A stretch of 60,606 nt of DNA from Candidatus Melainabacteria bacterium (GTDB lineage Bacteria; Cyanobacteriota; Vampirovibrionia; Obscuribacterales; Obscuribacteraceae): assembly GCA_003153555.1 (NCBI GenBank), contig PLZS01000095.1, forward strand, positions 1 through 60,606, given 5' to 3'. The stretch's first letter is position 1. Each line of letters opens with the position of its first letter. The notes beneath the pieces were generated by a model that saw only the letters and a program-made list of their open reading frames with translations, was not told where the DNA came from and made no database searches. Of this stretch, positions 27,348 to 35,722 are shown in pieces. The position numbers and the translations under genes are program-made.

Positions 27348-28250
27348 TTAAGGGCGACGATCATGTTTTAGTAAAATTTCTTTGGTGTTTTCCACAAGCA
27401 CCGGATCCATTAATCCAAAGTGGTAGATGGTCCAATCTTTTATTTGTCCGCGCCGTACAACATGCAATCGCAAAGTAGCGGACTTAAGGCGAGGCAAGCG
27501 GGCTTCAATCTGCTCCTCAGGTATGACTGTACCGTCAGCGCGGACTACGGGTCCTGCGTCTTTAGGATGAAGGTATTCAGCAGCGTCGGCACCCAGTGCT
27601 TCTTTAATTGCATCATCGGTCGATTCTTTGGGTGGCAGTTTCTCCTCCTCCGCTTTTTTGCCGCCGCCTTTTTGCAAGGCTTCAAATTCGGTTGCTGCTT
27701 CAGGCGGCATTGGTTCAGTTGATGGAGCGATGCTTCCTGGCTTCAAGCTCTGGCGAAAACGTAATGTAAAACCTTTCCACGCATCATTGTCAGGATCTTG
27801 TAAAAACTTGTCGAATTCTGCTTCTGTCATTTTTTTTCCGTATGCCATCGGAAGTGGCAGAAACACTGGAGAGTAATTAGTTGGCTTGAACGAAACCGGC
27901 ACGTCGACTGCGAAATCTTCTGGACGTTCCCACGGAATCAGATACGGTTTGGTGTTATCCATCGGTGTTGATGTTGGTCGACCAATTTCAAAATCGTGTC
28001 CGGTCATAAATGCAAGATTTGGTTCTTGACCTGATTGATAAATTAGAAATGATCCCCAGCCACCCTTAGCAGGGCACCGGCACACGTTTCCGCCAAAATG
28101 TTTGACTGACTTCGCAAGGTTTCCAGATTTTATATCTGTTAAAAATGTGATCGCTTCGTCCTTCGGATCAGCGAAGGTGAGTGAATAGATCCACGTACTC
28201 GCGGAGATAATTGCAAGTAGAATAAACAGTAACGGGTAGGCGAATCTCAT
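27348..28250 (-). CDS. Membrane-anchored hypothetical protein
   Basis: I do not recognise this 300-residue protein. One N-terminal helix (YPLLFILLAIISASTWIY) anchors an extracytoplasmic domain that begins DPKDEAITFLTDIKSGNLAKSVKHFGGNVCRCPAKGGW; the two close Cys (CRC) may bind a metal or form a disulfide. The middle is Pro-rich and has a low-complexity charged stretch (about 195-230: GGGKKAEEEKLPPKES), and the end is a beta-rich segment (LKSATLRLHVVRRGQIKDW). It is divergent from the polytopic protein at 28313 with 62 nt between the starts. Confidence 0.7.
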   Translation of the reverse strand: MRFAYPLLFILLAIISASTWIYSLTFADPKDEAITFLTDIKSGNLAKSVKHFGGNVCRCPAKGGWGSFLIYQSGQEPNLAFMTGHDFEIGRPTSTPMDNTKPYLIPWERPEDFAVDVPVSFKPTNYSPVFLPLPMAYGKKMTEAEFDKFLQDPDNDAWKGFTLRFRQSLKPGSIAPSTEPMPPEAATEFEALQKGGGKKAEEEKLPPKESTDDAIKEALGADAAEYLHPKDAGPVVRADGTVIPEEQIEARLPRLKSATLRLHVVRRGQIKDWTIYHFGLMDPVLVENTKEILLKHDRRP

Positions 28251-28312
28251 GAAGCCAGCCTCTGAAATACAGTCTCAGTCTAACACGCTACATCATACGG
28301 GGTGAGGATCAC

Positions 28313-29758
28313 ATGGCTACGCTGTCAACCAACATTATGATCCTGTTTTTCGCAACTGCCGCGCTCGTGTTTTCCTGGTTCTTCGTTCGAGGCAAGCAAT
28401 GGACAGAGTTGTCTGGCAAGACGTTGGTTCAAACACTGAAGATAGCGACGATTATTCTGTTGCCCTTCTTGGCATTGTTCGGTCTCGCTGAACTTGGTGC
28501 TCTCACTGTTGCTGGCTCAGTGTTGTACTTTGCCCCAGCGCTGATCATTCCTTTTGTACTTTCCCGTCTTAATTTTCTTCCATTCGAACGCTCAATTCTC
28601 TTACTTGCCATGTTTGTTGGTGCGGCAATGATGCTGCCTGCTGAATCGACAAATGCGATTGCGGCAATGATAGCCGCACTTTTTGTCTGGAAGGTTTCAG
28701 ACAATTTGCTGCTTCCAGAGCAATCAACTTTAGAGGATCTGTTGCCAAGTTTGATTTGGCTCGTCACGGTCTATTGGACCCATGTTGGTGGTGGCACTGC
28801 CGACGCTGGTGTTCAACAAGGCATTGTTCTGGGCACCCTGGCTGTTTCCATGTTTTTACGATGGGTGCAAAGACCGTTGCTGCATAAAGAAGACAAGGTC
28901 TATCTCAAGCGCATAGTTCTTTCTATGACCGGTGGTCTGGCTGTTTTGTGCGTCATAACCAAAGTAGTGGGTGCTGCCGCAGCGATGCCAAAGATTGCCG
29001 CAATCGCCTGTGCCGGGTACTTCCTTGCCTATATTTTGCAGACAACCGATAATTACAAAGAAGAGGGCGCAGTCAGAGGACTGAAGCAACTTATCTACAT
29101 CGGCATCTTTACTCTAATCGCCAGTAGGTTGTTTGGCATGCTCGGAGTGCTCGTGCTAGGAGCCACTATGTTGGTTGCCACCAAATCTGGTACTGCTCAA
29201 ATCGCTGGTATATTTTGGGCGGTTAAGGCATTGATTCAAACTTTCATCGCTCAGTACAATCCGAACGTCACGGGTGTCAATTTGACACACAGTTACACGA
29301 GTGCAGCTCTTTATGCGGGTTTTTTAGCTGTCGTTGTTTTCAGTCTATTCATCCGAGATCCTAAGGACAAGCGTTTGCTGATGGTTTTGCTTTTGGGTGG
29401 TGCAGTGGCTCTGCCAGCAGGTTCTAATTATTTCGTTCATCCAGAACCGACTTCCAGCATGTTAATTGCCGGCTCGGTGGCAGCGATTTTGTTTTGTACA
29501 ATGGCCGCCGCGTTTTACCAACGCGCCGTCGAAGGTCACGAAAACCTGATTCTGATTCCAGGGATCATGGCTTCCAGTGCGCTGCTCACACATGAACTGC
29601 TTGAATTGGGGCAAGGATCAACTGCTCACGATCGTTTAATGGCCATCGGTGCGTTAGCCGTATTGGTGATCATTCTTGGACTTGTAAATCACTTCGTTTT
29701 TTCAGGACCGAAGAGCATTGAGCCGAAGGTAGCCGTCACAAACGACGCCACAGGTTAG
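28313..29758 (+). CDS. Polytopic membrane protein of unknown function
   Basis: 481 residues, almost wholly hydrophobic, with about 13-14 predicted helices and short loops. GAGG about 5 nt before ATG 28313 gives a good start. No family motif is clear to me; short loop sequences such as TKVVGAAAAMPKIAA and TKSGTAQIAGIFWA do not point to a transporter family. It could be a flippase, polymerase-like or permease protein. It stands alone: divergent from the anchored protein to the left and convergent with the Uma2 gene to the right (46 nt). Confidence 0.7.
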   Translation: MATLSTNIMILFFATAALVFSWFFVRGKQWTELSGKTLVQTLKIATIILLPFLALFGLAELGALTVAGSVLYFAPALIIPFVLSRLNFLPFERSILLLAMFVGAAMMLPAESTNAIAAMIAALFVWKVSDNLLLPEQSTLEDLLPSLIWLVTVYWTHVGGGTADAGVQQGIVLGTLAVSMFLRWVQRPLLHKEDKVYLKRIVLSMTGGLAVLCVITKVVGAAAAMPKIAAIACAGYFLAYILQTTDNYKEEGAVRGLKQLIYIGIFTLIASRLFGMLGVLVLGATMLVATKSGTAQIAGIFWAVKALIQTFIAQYNPNVTGVNLTHSYTSAALYAGFLAVVVFSLFIRDPKDKRLLMVLLLGGAVALPAGSNYFVHPEPTSSMLIAGSVAAILFCTMAAAFYQRAVEGHENLILIPGIMASSALLTHELLELGQGSTAHDRLMAIGALAVLVIILGLVNHFVFSGPKSIEPKVAVTNDATG

Positions 29759-29804
29759 GTTAGCTGATCCGGGCGAATGAATCATATGCGTGCTACCGTT
29801 TCAC

Positions 29805-30413
29805 TCAAACCTGATACTCTTCGCCGTCTTCTTCGACCACGGATTCGAAGCTGAGAGGCTCATATATGGCATTGACTGACATTTCAAGCACGCCGGAAGG
29901 CATTGAATTGAGCGACAAAATATCGGATTTCCCGAAGCGCTGACCTTGCCATAGCTGCTCGGCATTCATTCGGTAGACCTCGATACGGTATCGATCCTGA
30001 TGTACAATAACGTATTCAATCAAACTTGGAAGTTGGCGATACGCCATGAGCTTCTCCCGCCGATCGATGTGCTTGGTCGAGGGCGACAACACTTCGGCAA
30101 TCAAGATGGGAGCTTTCTTGAACACGCTCTTCGCGTCAATCGGCTCGCATGTAACCATGATGTCCGGATAATAGAAACTATTAGCCGCTTCGATCTTAAC
30201 CCTCATATCGTTAGTAAAAACACGACACCCGGTTTTGCTCAGATGTGCGTGCAACAAGGCAACCAAATTCACACAAATCACATTATGAGCTTCGCTAGAG
30301 CCTGCCATAGCAAAAATGTGTCCGGCGATATACTCATGCCGTACAGCCGAAGATTCTTCCAACTTGAGGTACTCTTCAATGCTCAGGTTAGCAATTTCAG
30401 ACGATCTAGACAC
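29805..30413 (-). CDS. Uma2-family putative restriction endonuclease
   Basis: 202 residues of the Uma2 (DUF820) family, PD-(D/E)xK-fold proteins abundant in Cyanobacteria. It has the family start LSIEEYLKLEESSAVRHEYIAG, then FTNDMRVKIEA, FYYPDIMVTCEP (catalytic Asp) and PILIAEVLSPST (catalytic Glu, about 105), then RREKLMAYRQLPSLIEYVIV. The biological role of the family is unsettled; nuclease activity is inferred from fold. It stands alone, convergent with the gene at 28313. Confidence 0.9.
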   Translation of the reverse strand: MSRSSEIANLSIEEYLKLEESSAVRHEYIAGHIFAMAGSSEAHNVICVNLVALLHAHLSKTGCRVFTNDMRVKIEAANSFYYPDIMVTCEPIDAKSVFKKAPILIAEVLSPSTKHIDRREKLMAYRQLPSLIEYVIVHQDRYRIEVYRMNAEQLWQGQRFGKSDILSLNSMPSGVLEMSVNAIYEPLSFESVVEEDGEEYQV

Positions 30414-30497
30414 ACGCCCTCACCTCAGTCACTCAAGCCATTATGTCACGAACAATTTTTCCTGGACTGTCGGAAGAAATCTCAAAATGGCGCTACT

Positions 30498-31169
30498 TCA
30501 CTTAACTGGGTTTTTCGATATTAACGATTCATACGATTTTTTGAGGGCATCTGGAACTGATATTTTTGCTGTTCCATGCTTTGTTATTTCATCAAAATTA
30601 CGGGATAGTTCATTAGCCACATCGACCGTTTTCTTCCGATAATTTTGACTGACCTGACGCGCTGCTTTGTCCAATGCATTGGCGACGGCCTCGTCTGCGT
30701 CAGCGCCTTCTCCCTCAAACCGCAATCCAATAACAGGCTCAGAAGCTTCGCGCGCCGCATCCTGAGCCTTCTCATAGGTCTGCATGACGATATCTACGTG
30801 TCCATTCTCATGCTCTAACGTTTTTTTGTCAGCTTGCTGACCTACGCGTATAGTAATTGGCAAGGAAATTGTCAAAGTTACTTTGGTAATCGTGATCACA
30901 ACCCTGGTCTTATCACTGATTGTGGTGCTATCAAGGTTGTATAGAAATTTGGGATAGCAGTGAAAAAACCAGTCAGTAATCCCTTTAGAAGAGTGCACAT
31001 TCACGTATTCAACGAATGTGCCATGTTGGATGTATGCCGGTTTCTTGACGATGATCACAGCATTTTTGCGATCAATTGGTGCAGGTGGTGGCAAGTGATT
31101 AGTAACCGGTGTGCTACAGCTCACCAAAAACAAACCGATTGTTGGGATTGCAAATTGCCTGAGATTCAT
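30498..31169 (-). CDS. DUF922-type lipoprotein, putative Zn peptidase
   Basis: 223 residues with a lipobox (IGLFLVSCST, Cys about 18). The extracytoplasmic domain ends its core with LEHENGHVDIVMQTYEKA: HENGH is an HExxH zinc-binding motif, and HxxxHFDI-like signatures mark DUF922 proteins. A long helical C-terminal part follows (about 135-215). It may be a membrane-attached metallopeptidase; the substrate is unknown. It overlaps the upstream gene by 4 nt (ATGA), so the two are translationally coupled. Confidence 0.72.
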   Translation of the reverse strand: MNLRQFAIPTIGLFLVSCSTPVTNHLPPPAPIDRKNAVIIVKKPAYIQHGTFVEYVNVHSSKGITDWFFHCYPKFLYNLDSTTISDKTRVVITITKVTLTISLPITIRVGQQADKKTLEHENGHVDIVMQTYEKAQDAAREASEPVIGLRFEGEGADADEAVANALDKAARQVSQNYRKKTVDVANELSRNFDEITKHGTAKISVPDALKKSYESLISKNPVK

Positions 31170-31633
31170 CGGGTCTGCTCGTGAAATTCAGGATGCTTTG
31201 CTTGGATTCGGGCTAGACGATGCTCCAGTTTGAGCGCGTCTTTTGTACGATTTTTTGCCAGCAACTTCTGAACGAAAAACTGCAGCGTGGACTCAAATCT
31301 TTTGTCGTCCTCCGGTTTTAAACCTTGCTCGAGGTCCTGCTTGGCCATATTTTTCTCAAGCAGACTCAAGTAGACGAATGGAGCACGTAAGACACTTTCC
31401 TCGTTCAGTGGTTCGAAACCAAAAGCCCAGCGATTAACAGGTTTTGTCTCAAGTTTGAGATTGGTCAACGGAAAGTCGTCAGATGGTTGCGTCTGGGTCT
31501 GGACTTTTTGTGGTGAGCTCTTCCCATCGTCCTTTCGGGCTGGAGCGCTGATCAACACTTGACTGACTAACAGTGCGGTCAGTAATGCTGTTCGGGTGGC
31601 CAGTAGGCCCCCTGTCAATTTGTTTGTTGACAA
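31166..31633 (-). CDS. Small exported hypothetical protein, operon partner
   Basis: 155 residues with a probable signal peptide (LLATRTALLTALLVSQVLISAPA). The mature part has a Pro/Gln/Lys linker and then two helical stretches (PFVYLSLLEKNMAKQDLEQG and RFESTLQFFVQKLLAKNRTK) that could be a TPR-like pair. I recognise no family. Its stop overlaps the start of the DUF922-type lipoprotein gene, so they probably work together. Confidence 0.62.
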   Translation of the reverse strand: MSTNKLTGGLLATRTALLTALLVSQVLISAPARKDDGKSSPQKVQTQTQPSDDFPLTNLKLETKPVNRWAFGFEPLNEESVLRAPFVYLSLLEKNMAKQDLEQGLKPEDDKRFESTLQFFVQKLLAKNRTKDALKLEHRLARIQAKHPEFHEQTR

Positions 31634-31875
31634 AACCGCACCTCATTGATGAAACGTCGACGTACAAAGAGGAGCATAACTGAATGTTCAAGCTGACGCC
31701 TTAGATGGTTCCAGGATGTACTCACGGGGTAGGTGCGTCCGGTGTAGACTCTCCTTGCCAACAAATGTCATAAAGCTGCAATAATCATCATGGAGCGCAT
31801 CGGAGTCGTGCTCTTGCTTGTCGATGTCGTTACCAATGCCGCCGCAGAATCTTCTCTACGATTCTTAAATGCACA

Positions 31876-33270
31876 ATGATCAATCGAAACGATGCTGATA
31901 TTAAGCCGGATCGCGGGCTGATCAAAAAATGGTTGAGATATCTGGATGAACCTGTTAGCGGGGCGTCCCTAGCTGTCTTTCGTATTTGCTTTTCAACATT
32001 GATGGTTGTTCTGGTCTACGAGTTTTTTCAGAATAAGTGGATCGACACTCTTTCTGGCGACCGTGCGTTTCACTTCAGCTTCATTCAAGTAATCAGCCCT
32101 TGGACAGGTTTGGGCATGCACATTCATTTAATTTTCTTGGCCCTGCTTGCGCTATTAATAGGCATTGGTTTGTTATATCGACCCGCCACTGTCCTGTTTT
32201 TTTTCGCATTTACGTATGTATTTCTTCTCGAAAAATCGCTCTATCAAAACCACCTGTATCTCGTTTGCCTCCTCAGTCTACTGTTTTGCATTGTGCCAGC
32301 TAATCGAGTTTGGTCACTTGATAATTTGCCTAAGAAGCAGCTCAATTGCGTCCCAAAATGGAACGTCTTGATTTTTCGATTCCAGTTTGTTGTAGTTTAT
32401 TTTTTCAGTGGCATCGCCAAACTCAGTTCGGATTGGTTGCAGGGATATCCTCAGACCGGGTGGCTCCTTGAACGCGCGGCTGATCCAACCTTTGGACCAT
32501 TGCTCGGTCACATTTTTCGAGAGCATTGGTTTGTCATTTTCATCACATATGGTGGCATAGCGCTAGATCTCTCGATTGGCTTCTTGTTGTCTTGGAGGCG
32601 CACGTTTTGGCTGGGCGCAGCCCTGGCATTCTTTTTCCATATTACAAATGCAGCGATGTTCAGCATCGACATTTTTCCTTGGTTGATGATTGCTTCGATT
32701 GGATTGTTCGCCGCCGAGGATTGGCCCTACAAGTGTCTAAGGGCCTTGAAAATCAACATGATTGCCCCTCCCAATGCGCTTGTCTGCGGTAAGACACGGT
32801 TGATCACACTGGTGCTCGTCCATGCCTACGTCATTGTTCAACTTGTTGTGCCCTTGCGGAGATTTCTCTATCCGGGCGACCCTAGTTGGACTGAGCAAGG
32901 GCAGCGGTTTGCCTGGCGAATGATGCTCAGAGACAAGCGCTCAGCTGGTTTTCAAATGATAATTGCCGACCCTCGAACTGGGATGAAAGGAATTGTAAAT
33001 CCTGAAAATTCGCTTGATTCAAGGCAGATGGAAGATCTGTATGTGATACCAGATATGATTCTCCAGTTTGCACACTACGTAGCAAAGGACATCGAGCGGC
33101 AGCTCGGTGCTAGACCAATCGTTAGAGTTCAAGCCAAGGTTTCGCTCAACGGCCGCCCCGCGCAAGATCTTATTGATCGGCGTGTCGATTTAGCTGCTGA
33201 AGAAGAAAGCCTTGCACCAGCAAAATGGATCTTACCGTTGAAGACCGATTTGCCAGTCAATCGGCCATAG
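31876..33270 (+). CDS. HTTM (vitamin K-dependent carboxylase-like) membrane protein
   Basis: 464 residues. LDEPVSGASLAVFRICFSTLM at the start, LLYRPATVLFFFAFTYVFLLEKSLYQNHLYLVC in the middle and a soluble C-terminal domain of about 170 residues match the HTTM family. Bacterial HTTM proteins are related to gamma-glutamyl carboxylase, but their substrates are unknown. About nine membrane helices lie within the first 320 residues. The ATG at 31876 has no neighbours on its strand. A 242-nt gap before it holds no clear feature. Confidence 0.8.
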   Translation: MINRNDADIKPDRGLIKKWLRYLDEPVSGASLAVFRICFSTLMVVLVYEFFQNKWIDTLSGDRAFHFSFIQVISPWTGLGMHIHLIFLALLALLIGIGLLYRPATVLFFFAFTYVFLLEKSLYQNHLYLVCLLSLLFCIVPANRVWSLDNLPKKQLNCVPKWNVLIFRFQFVVVYFFSGIAKLSSDWLQGYPQTGWLLERAADPTFGPLLGHIFREHWFVIFITYGGIALDLSIGFLLSWRRTFWLGAALAFFFHITNAAMFSIDIFPWLMIASIGLFAAEDWPYKCLRALKINMIAPPNALVCGKTRLITLVLVHAYVIVQLVVPLRRFLYPGDPSWTEQGQRFAWRMMLRDKRSAGFQMIIADPRTGMKGIVNPENSLDSRQMEDLYVIPDMILQFAHYVAKDIERQLGARPIVRVQAKVSLNGRPAQDLIDRRVDLAAEEESLAPAKWILPLKTDLPVNRP

Positions 33271-33300
33271 TCACGAATTGATTACTAGTCACGAAACGAG

Positions 33301-33328
33301 GCGGGACTGGAGTCGACTGGAGTCCCGC
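33301..33328 (+). repeat. expanded copy of the hairpin repeat
   Basis: Arms GCGGGACT (33301-33308) and AGTCCCGC (33321-33328). Inside, TGGAGTC-GACTGGA shows a doubled TGGA loop, as if a GCGGGAC-TGGA-GTCCCGC hairpin had an internal duplication. It is followed by GCTTTC, a degenerate tag. It may also terminate the HTTM transcript (30 nt after the stop). Confidence 0.7.
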
Positions 33329-33352
33329 GCTTTCGGAGAGTTCAGGCTAGAT

Positions 33353-33379
33353 GCCGGCAAGGATGCCGGCGCTCCCAGG
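33353..33379 (+). repeat. GCGCTCC-tagged hairpin repeat
   Basis: GCCGGCA-AGGA-TGCCGGC followed by GCTCCCAGG. Same form as the copies at 15822 and 44713 (the latter inverted). It lies between convergent genes. Confidence 0.9.
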
Positions 33380-33390
33380 CTCGCAGCTAA

Positions 33391-35574
33391 CTACTTGTCT
33401 TTGAAATCATCAACAACGTCCACGTCTGGATAGTAGCCGGTGGACGGGTCAGTGGTGGTGTAGGTCACCCCAGGCTGCTTTTGTTTACCGGCTAGATAGC
33501 CGATATCTGTTGGCGATGAGTTGGAGAGGCTGACGGCGTTTAGCAAGTAGCCAGTTATTTGAATCTGTCTTCTGAATCTTATGCTCCCTGTCAAAGCTGT
33601 AGTTTGATAGGTCGTACGAATCTGTCCTCCGGCCGAACCAGTGGCGTACTTGACATACGGCGGTGGATAAGGAAAAGCTAAAGCTCGTTGAGCCGGCGTG
33701 TCACCAAAGTCTGATTCGGCCGATAGAATTGGCGGAGAGCCGAGACCGTTTCCAGCGGTCGGTGGCGGAACAGCTGGACCCGTAGCTCCGCTGTCACTGC
33801 TGCCTGCGCCGAATCCGCTTGCACCATAATCAAGCCCTCTGGCACGCGCCAACGGTTGGCAGGCAATGTTGTTTGACGGAGGTGTTGCATAGGCCACTAA
33901 GGCATCATTGAGCGGCTCGCCTCCATGTTTGCCTCCATTTTTCAGTCCCTGAACGCGGCATTGGTCGCGAACATAGATATCAAAATCTTGGTTGAAGTGA
34001 ACGGTGGCTTTAATCGTTCCGGATACCGAGCCTTTTTTCCCTTTGATTCCCTGTGGCATCGGAATTTTGATTGAATCGAAGGCGATTACTGGAAGAGAAC
34101 TTTTGAATGAACCGTTAGCAATACCTTGTACTTCAGCATACAGCTGATTTTCGCTAACGACTTCGTAAGGGTAGGGTGCGCATGGCGCAGGCTTGTACTG
34201 AACATTGCCAGAAGTGTCCCATTTGTAAGCATGCATGATACCCATAGGAATCTGTTGTTTGCCACCAACTCCAGGAAAGGCTTGAGTGATGTCAGTAAGC
34301 GGTGGAGTACTAGTCAGTTCGCCCCACCAATCGACCATTGCAGGCGCAGCCCCTACGAAGGGAGTGGTTTGCATGTTCACCACAGATGTGATGTTGGCTC
34401 GTGTGCCTCCTCTGCGGATCCAATCGTAAAGGGTTACGCACCAAGCATCTCCGATGGTAGTCGAAGCCACGTTCGGTGGCCACGGGTCGGGGGCACCTGA
34501 AAGCGCCCCAGCGGTGACTGGATAGTCACCTCCGGGTGAGGTCTGGATAACAGCTGGCGAGGGCAATTTAGTGAGCAAGTCGGCCGGCTTTGCGAACTCA
34601 GGCACCTGACCATCTGGAAATTCAACAGCAATAGCTCCTGGTGCCGGCTTTGGATCGAAATTACTGGAAGCTTGCGCGCACGCCGCAGTGTGGAAAACTG
34701 CCCCGGTAGGTGTTTGAGAAGTCTTGATTAGCTCGTCACACTCTGCCTTAACGATGGTCGGTACTTGATAGGCAACCCCGGGAGCGGTAAGGACAAAATT
34801 CCGAATATCAACGAGCCGGGGTGTGTCACCAATTCCTCCAAACACATAGTTGACGCCTTTGTACGGCACATTGACGAATGATTTGTAGTTATTGTTTTGC
34901 ACCAGTGCCGCTGCCAAAGGTGCGATGCCTGTAGGCTGCGGTATAGGAATGTTGGTTTCGCTGGGGATGTTCAGCGACCCTAACGTGAGCACCAATGAGC
35001 CTGGAACGTAAGTGGCTGAGCCAGTCATTCTAATCAAATTTTGAACGTACGCACTCTGCGCATCGGTATACGCATTGACCTGGTTGCCATCACGATCGAC
35101 AGCCTGGGCTGAATTGGCTGAGGTCAGAGCTGCTGTCAAGACAGTGTCCAGTTTAGTTATGACCGACTTTGCATTAGTCAGGTCATTCTGAGCGAGCTGT
35201 TGCATGCTCGTCGCACCTGGAATTTGGTCGGCGATTATCGAATCCAATCTGGCAGTGCCAATGATTGTGTTGATGCCTCTTATTGGCATGAAGAATTGAT
35301 CGCCGGCTTTTGTGAAAGTGCCAACAGGAGCTTGGTCTGAAAGGGAGACGAAGCCCATCTCTGGAGTGTCGAGCACTACGGAGCTTAGATCGTTTGCCGC
35401 CGCCAATGCTGATGCTTCAATTGCTTTCTTCTGCTCAGCATTGCTGCCGATCAGCCTCGAGTAATTAAGGCAGAAGAATATCAATGCGACGACCAACCCG
35501 ACTGTCACCGCAGCGATCAGGACAATCATGTTGCCCTTTTGACTACGAGCCGATTTATACAAAATCTTTTGCAT
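33391..35574 (-). CDS. TadG-like pilus-assembly/secreted protein
   Basis: 727 residues. The N terminus (SARSQKGNMIVLIAAVTVGLVVALIFFCLNYSRL) and the following helix with KKAIEASALAAANDLSS match the TadE/TadG-type leader, where a single helix anchors a large exported domain. The rest is Pro/Gly/Thr/Ser-rich and beta-like, with no family I can name. A glycine-rich region sits near 580-640 (GASGFGAGSSDSGATG). AGGA 7 nt before ATG supports the start. No other tad gene is in the window, so the partner system must be elsewhere if it is one. Confidence 0.7.
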   Translation of the reverse strand: MQKILYKSARSQKGNMIVLIAAVTVGLVVALIFFCLNYSRLIGSNAEQKKAIEASALAAANDLSSVVLDTPEMGFVSLSDQAPVGTFTKAGDQFFMPIRGINTIIGTARLDSIIADQIPGATSMQQLAQNDLTNAKSVITKLDTVLTAALTSANSAQAVDRDGNQVNAYTDAQSAYVQNLIRMTGSATYVPGSLVLTLGSLNIPSETNIPIPQPTGIAPLAAALVQNNNYKSFVNVPYKGVNYVFGGIGDTPRLVDIRNFVLTAPGVAYQVPTIVKAECDELIKTSQTPTGAVFHTAACAQASSNFDPKPAPGAIAVEFPDGQVPEFAKPADLLTKLPSPAVIQTSPGGDYPVTAGALSGAPDPWPPNVASTTIGDAWCVTLYDWIRRGGTRANITSVVNMQTTPFVGAAPAMVDWWGELTSTPPLTDITQAFPGVGGKQQIPMGIMHAYKWDTSGNVQYKPAPCAPYPYEVVSENQLYAEVQGIANGSFKSSLPVIAFDSIKIPMPQGIKGKKGSVSGTIKATVHFNQDFDIYVRDQCRVQGLKNGGKHGGEPLNDALVAYATPPSNNIACQPLARARGLDYGASGFGAGSSDSGATGPAVPPPTAGNGLGSPPILSAESDFGDTPAQRALAFPYPPPYVKYATGSAGGQIRTTYQTTALTGSIRFRRQIQITGYLLNAVSLSNSSPTDIGYLAGKQKQPGVTYTTTDPSTGYYPDVDVVDDFKDK

Positions 35575-35722
35575 GAATAATTCCTGTCAAGGGAGGCGCC
35601 TTGATGTTAAATGAAGTTAATCTCATCCTATATCTCGCTTAGTCTTGCTGTCAACGCCCTGGCCCCGTTTTGGCTGTCGTTAATAAGTTGCAATACTTCA
35701 GGTTCGTCCAATAACATTGGCT

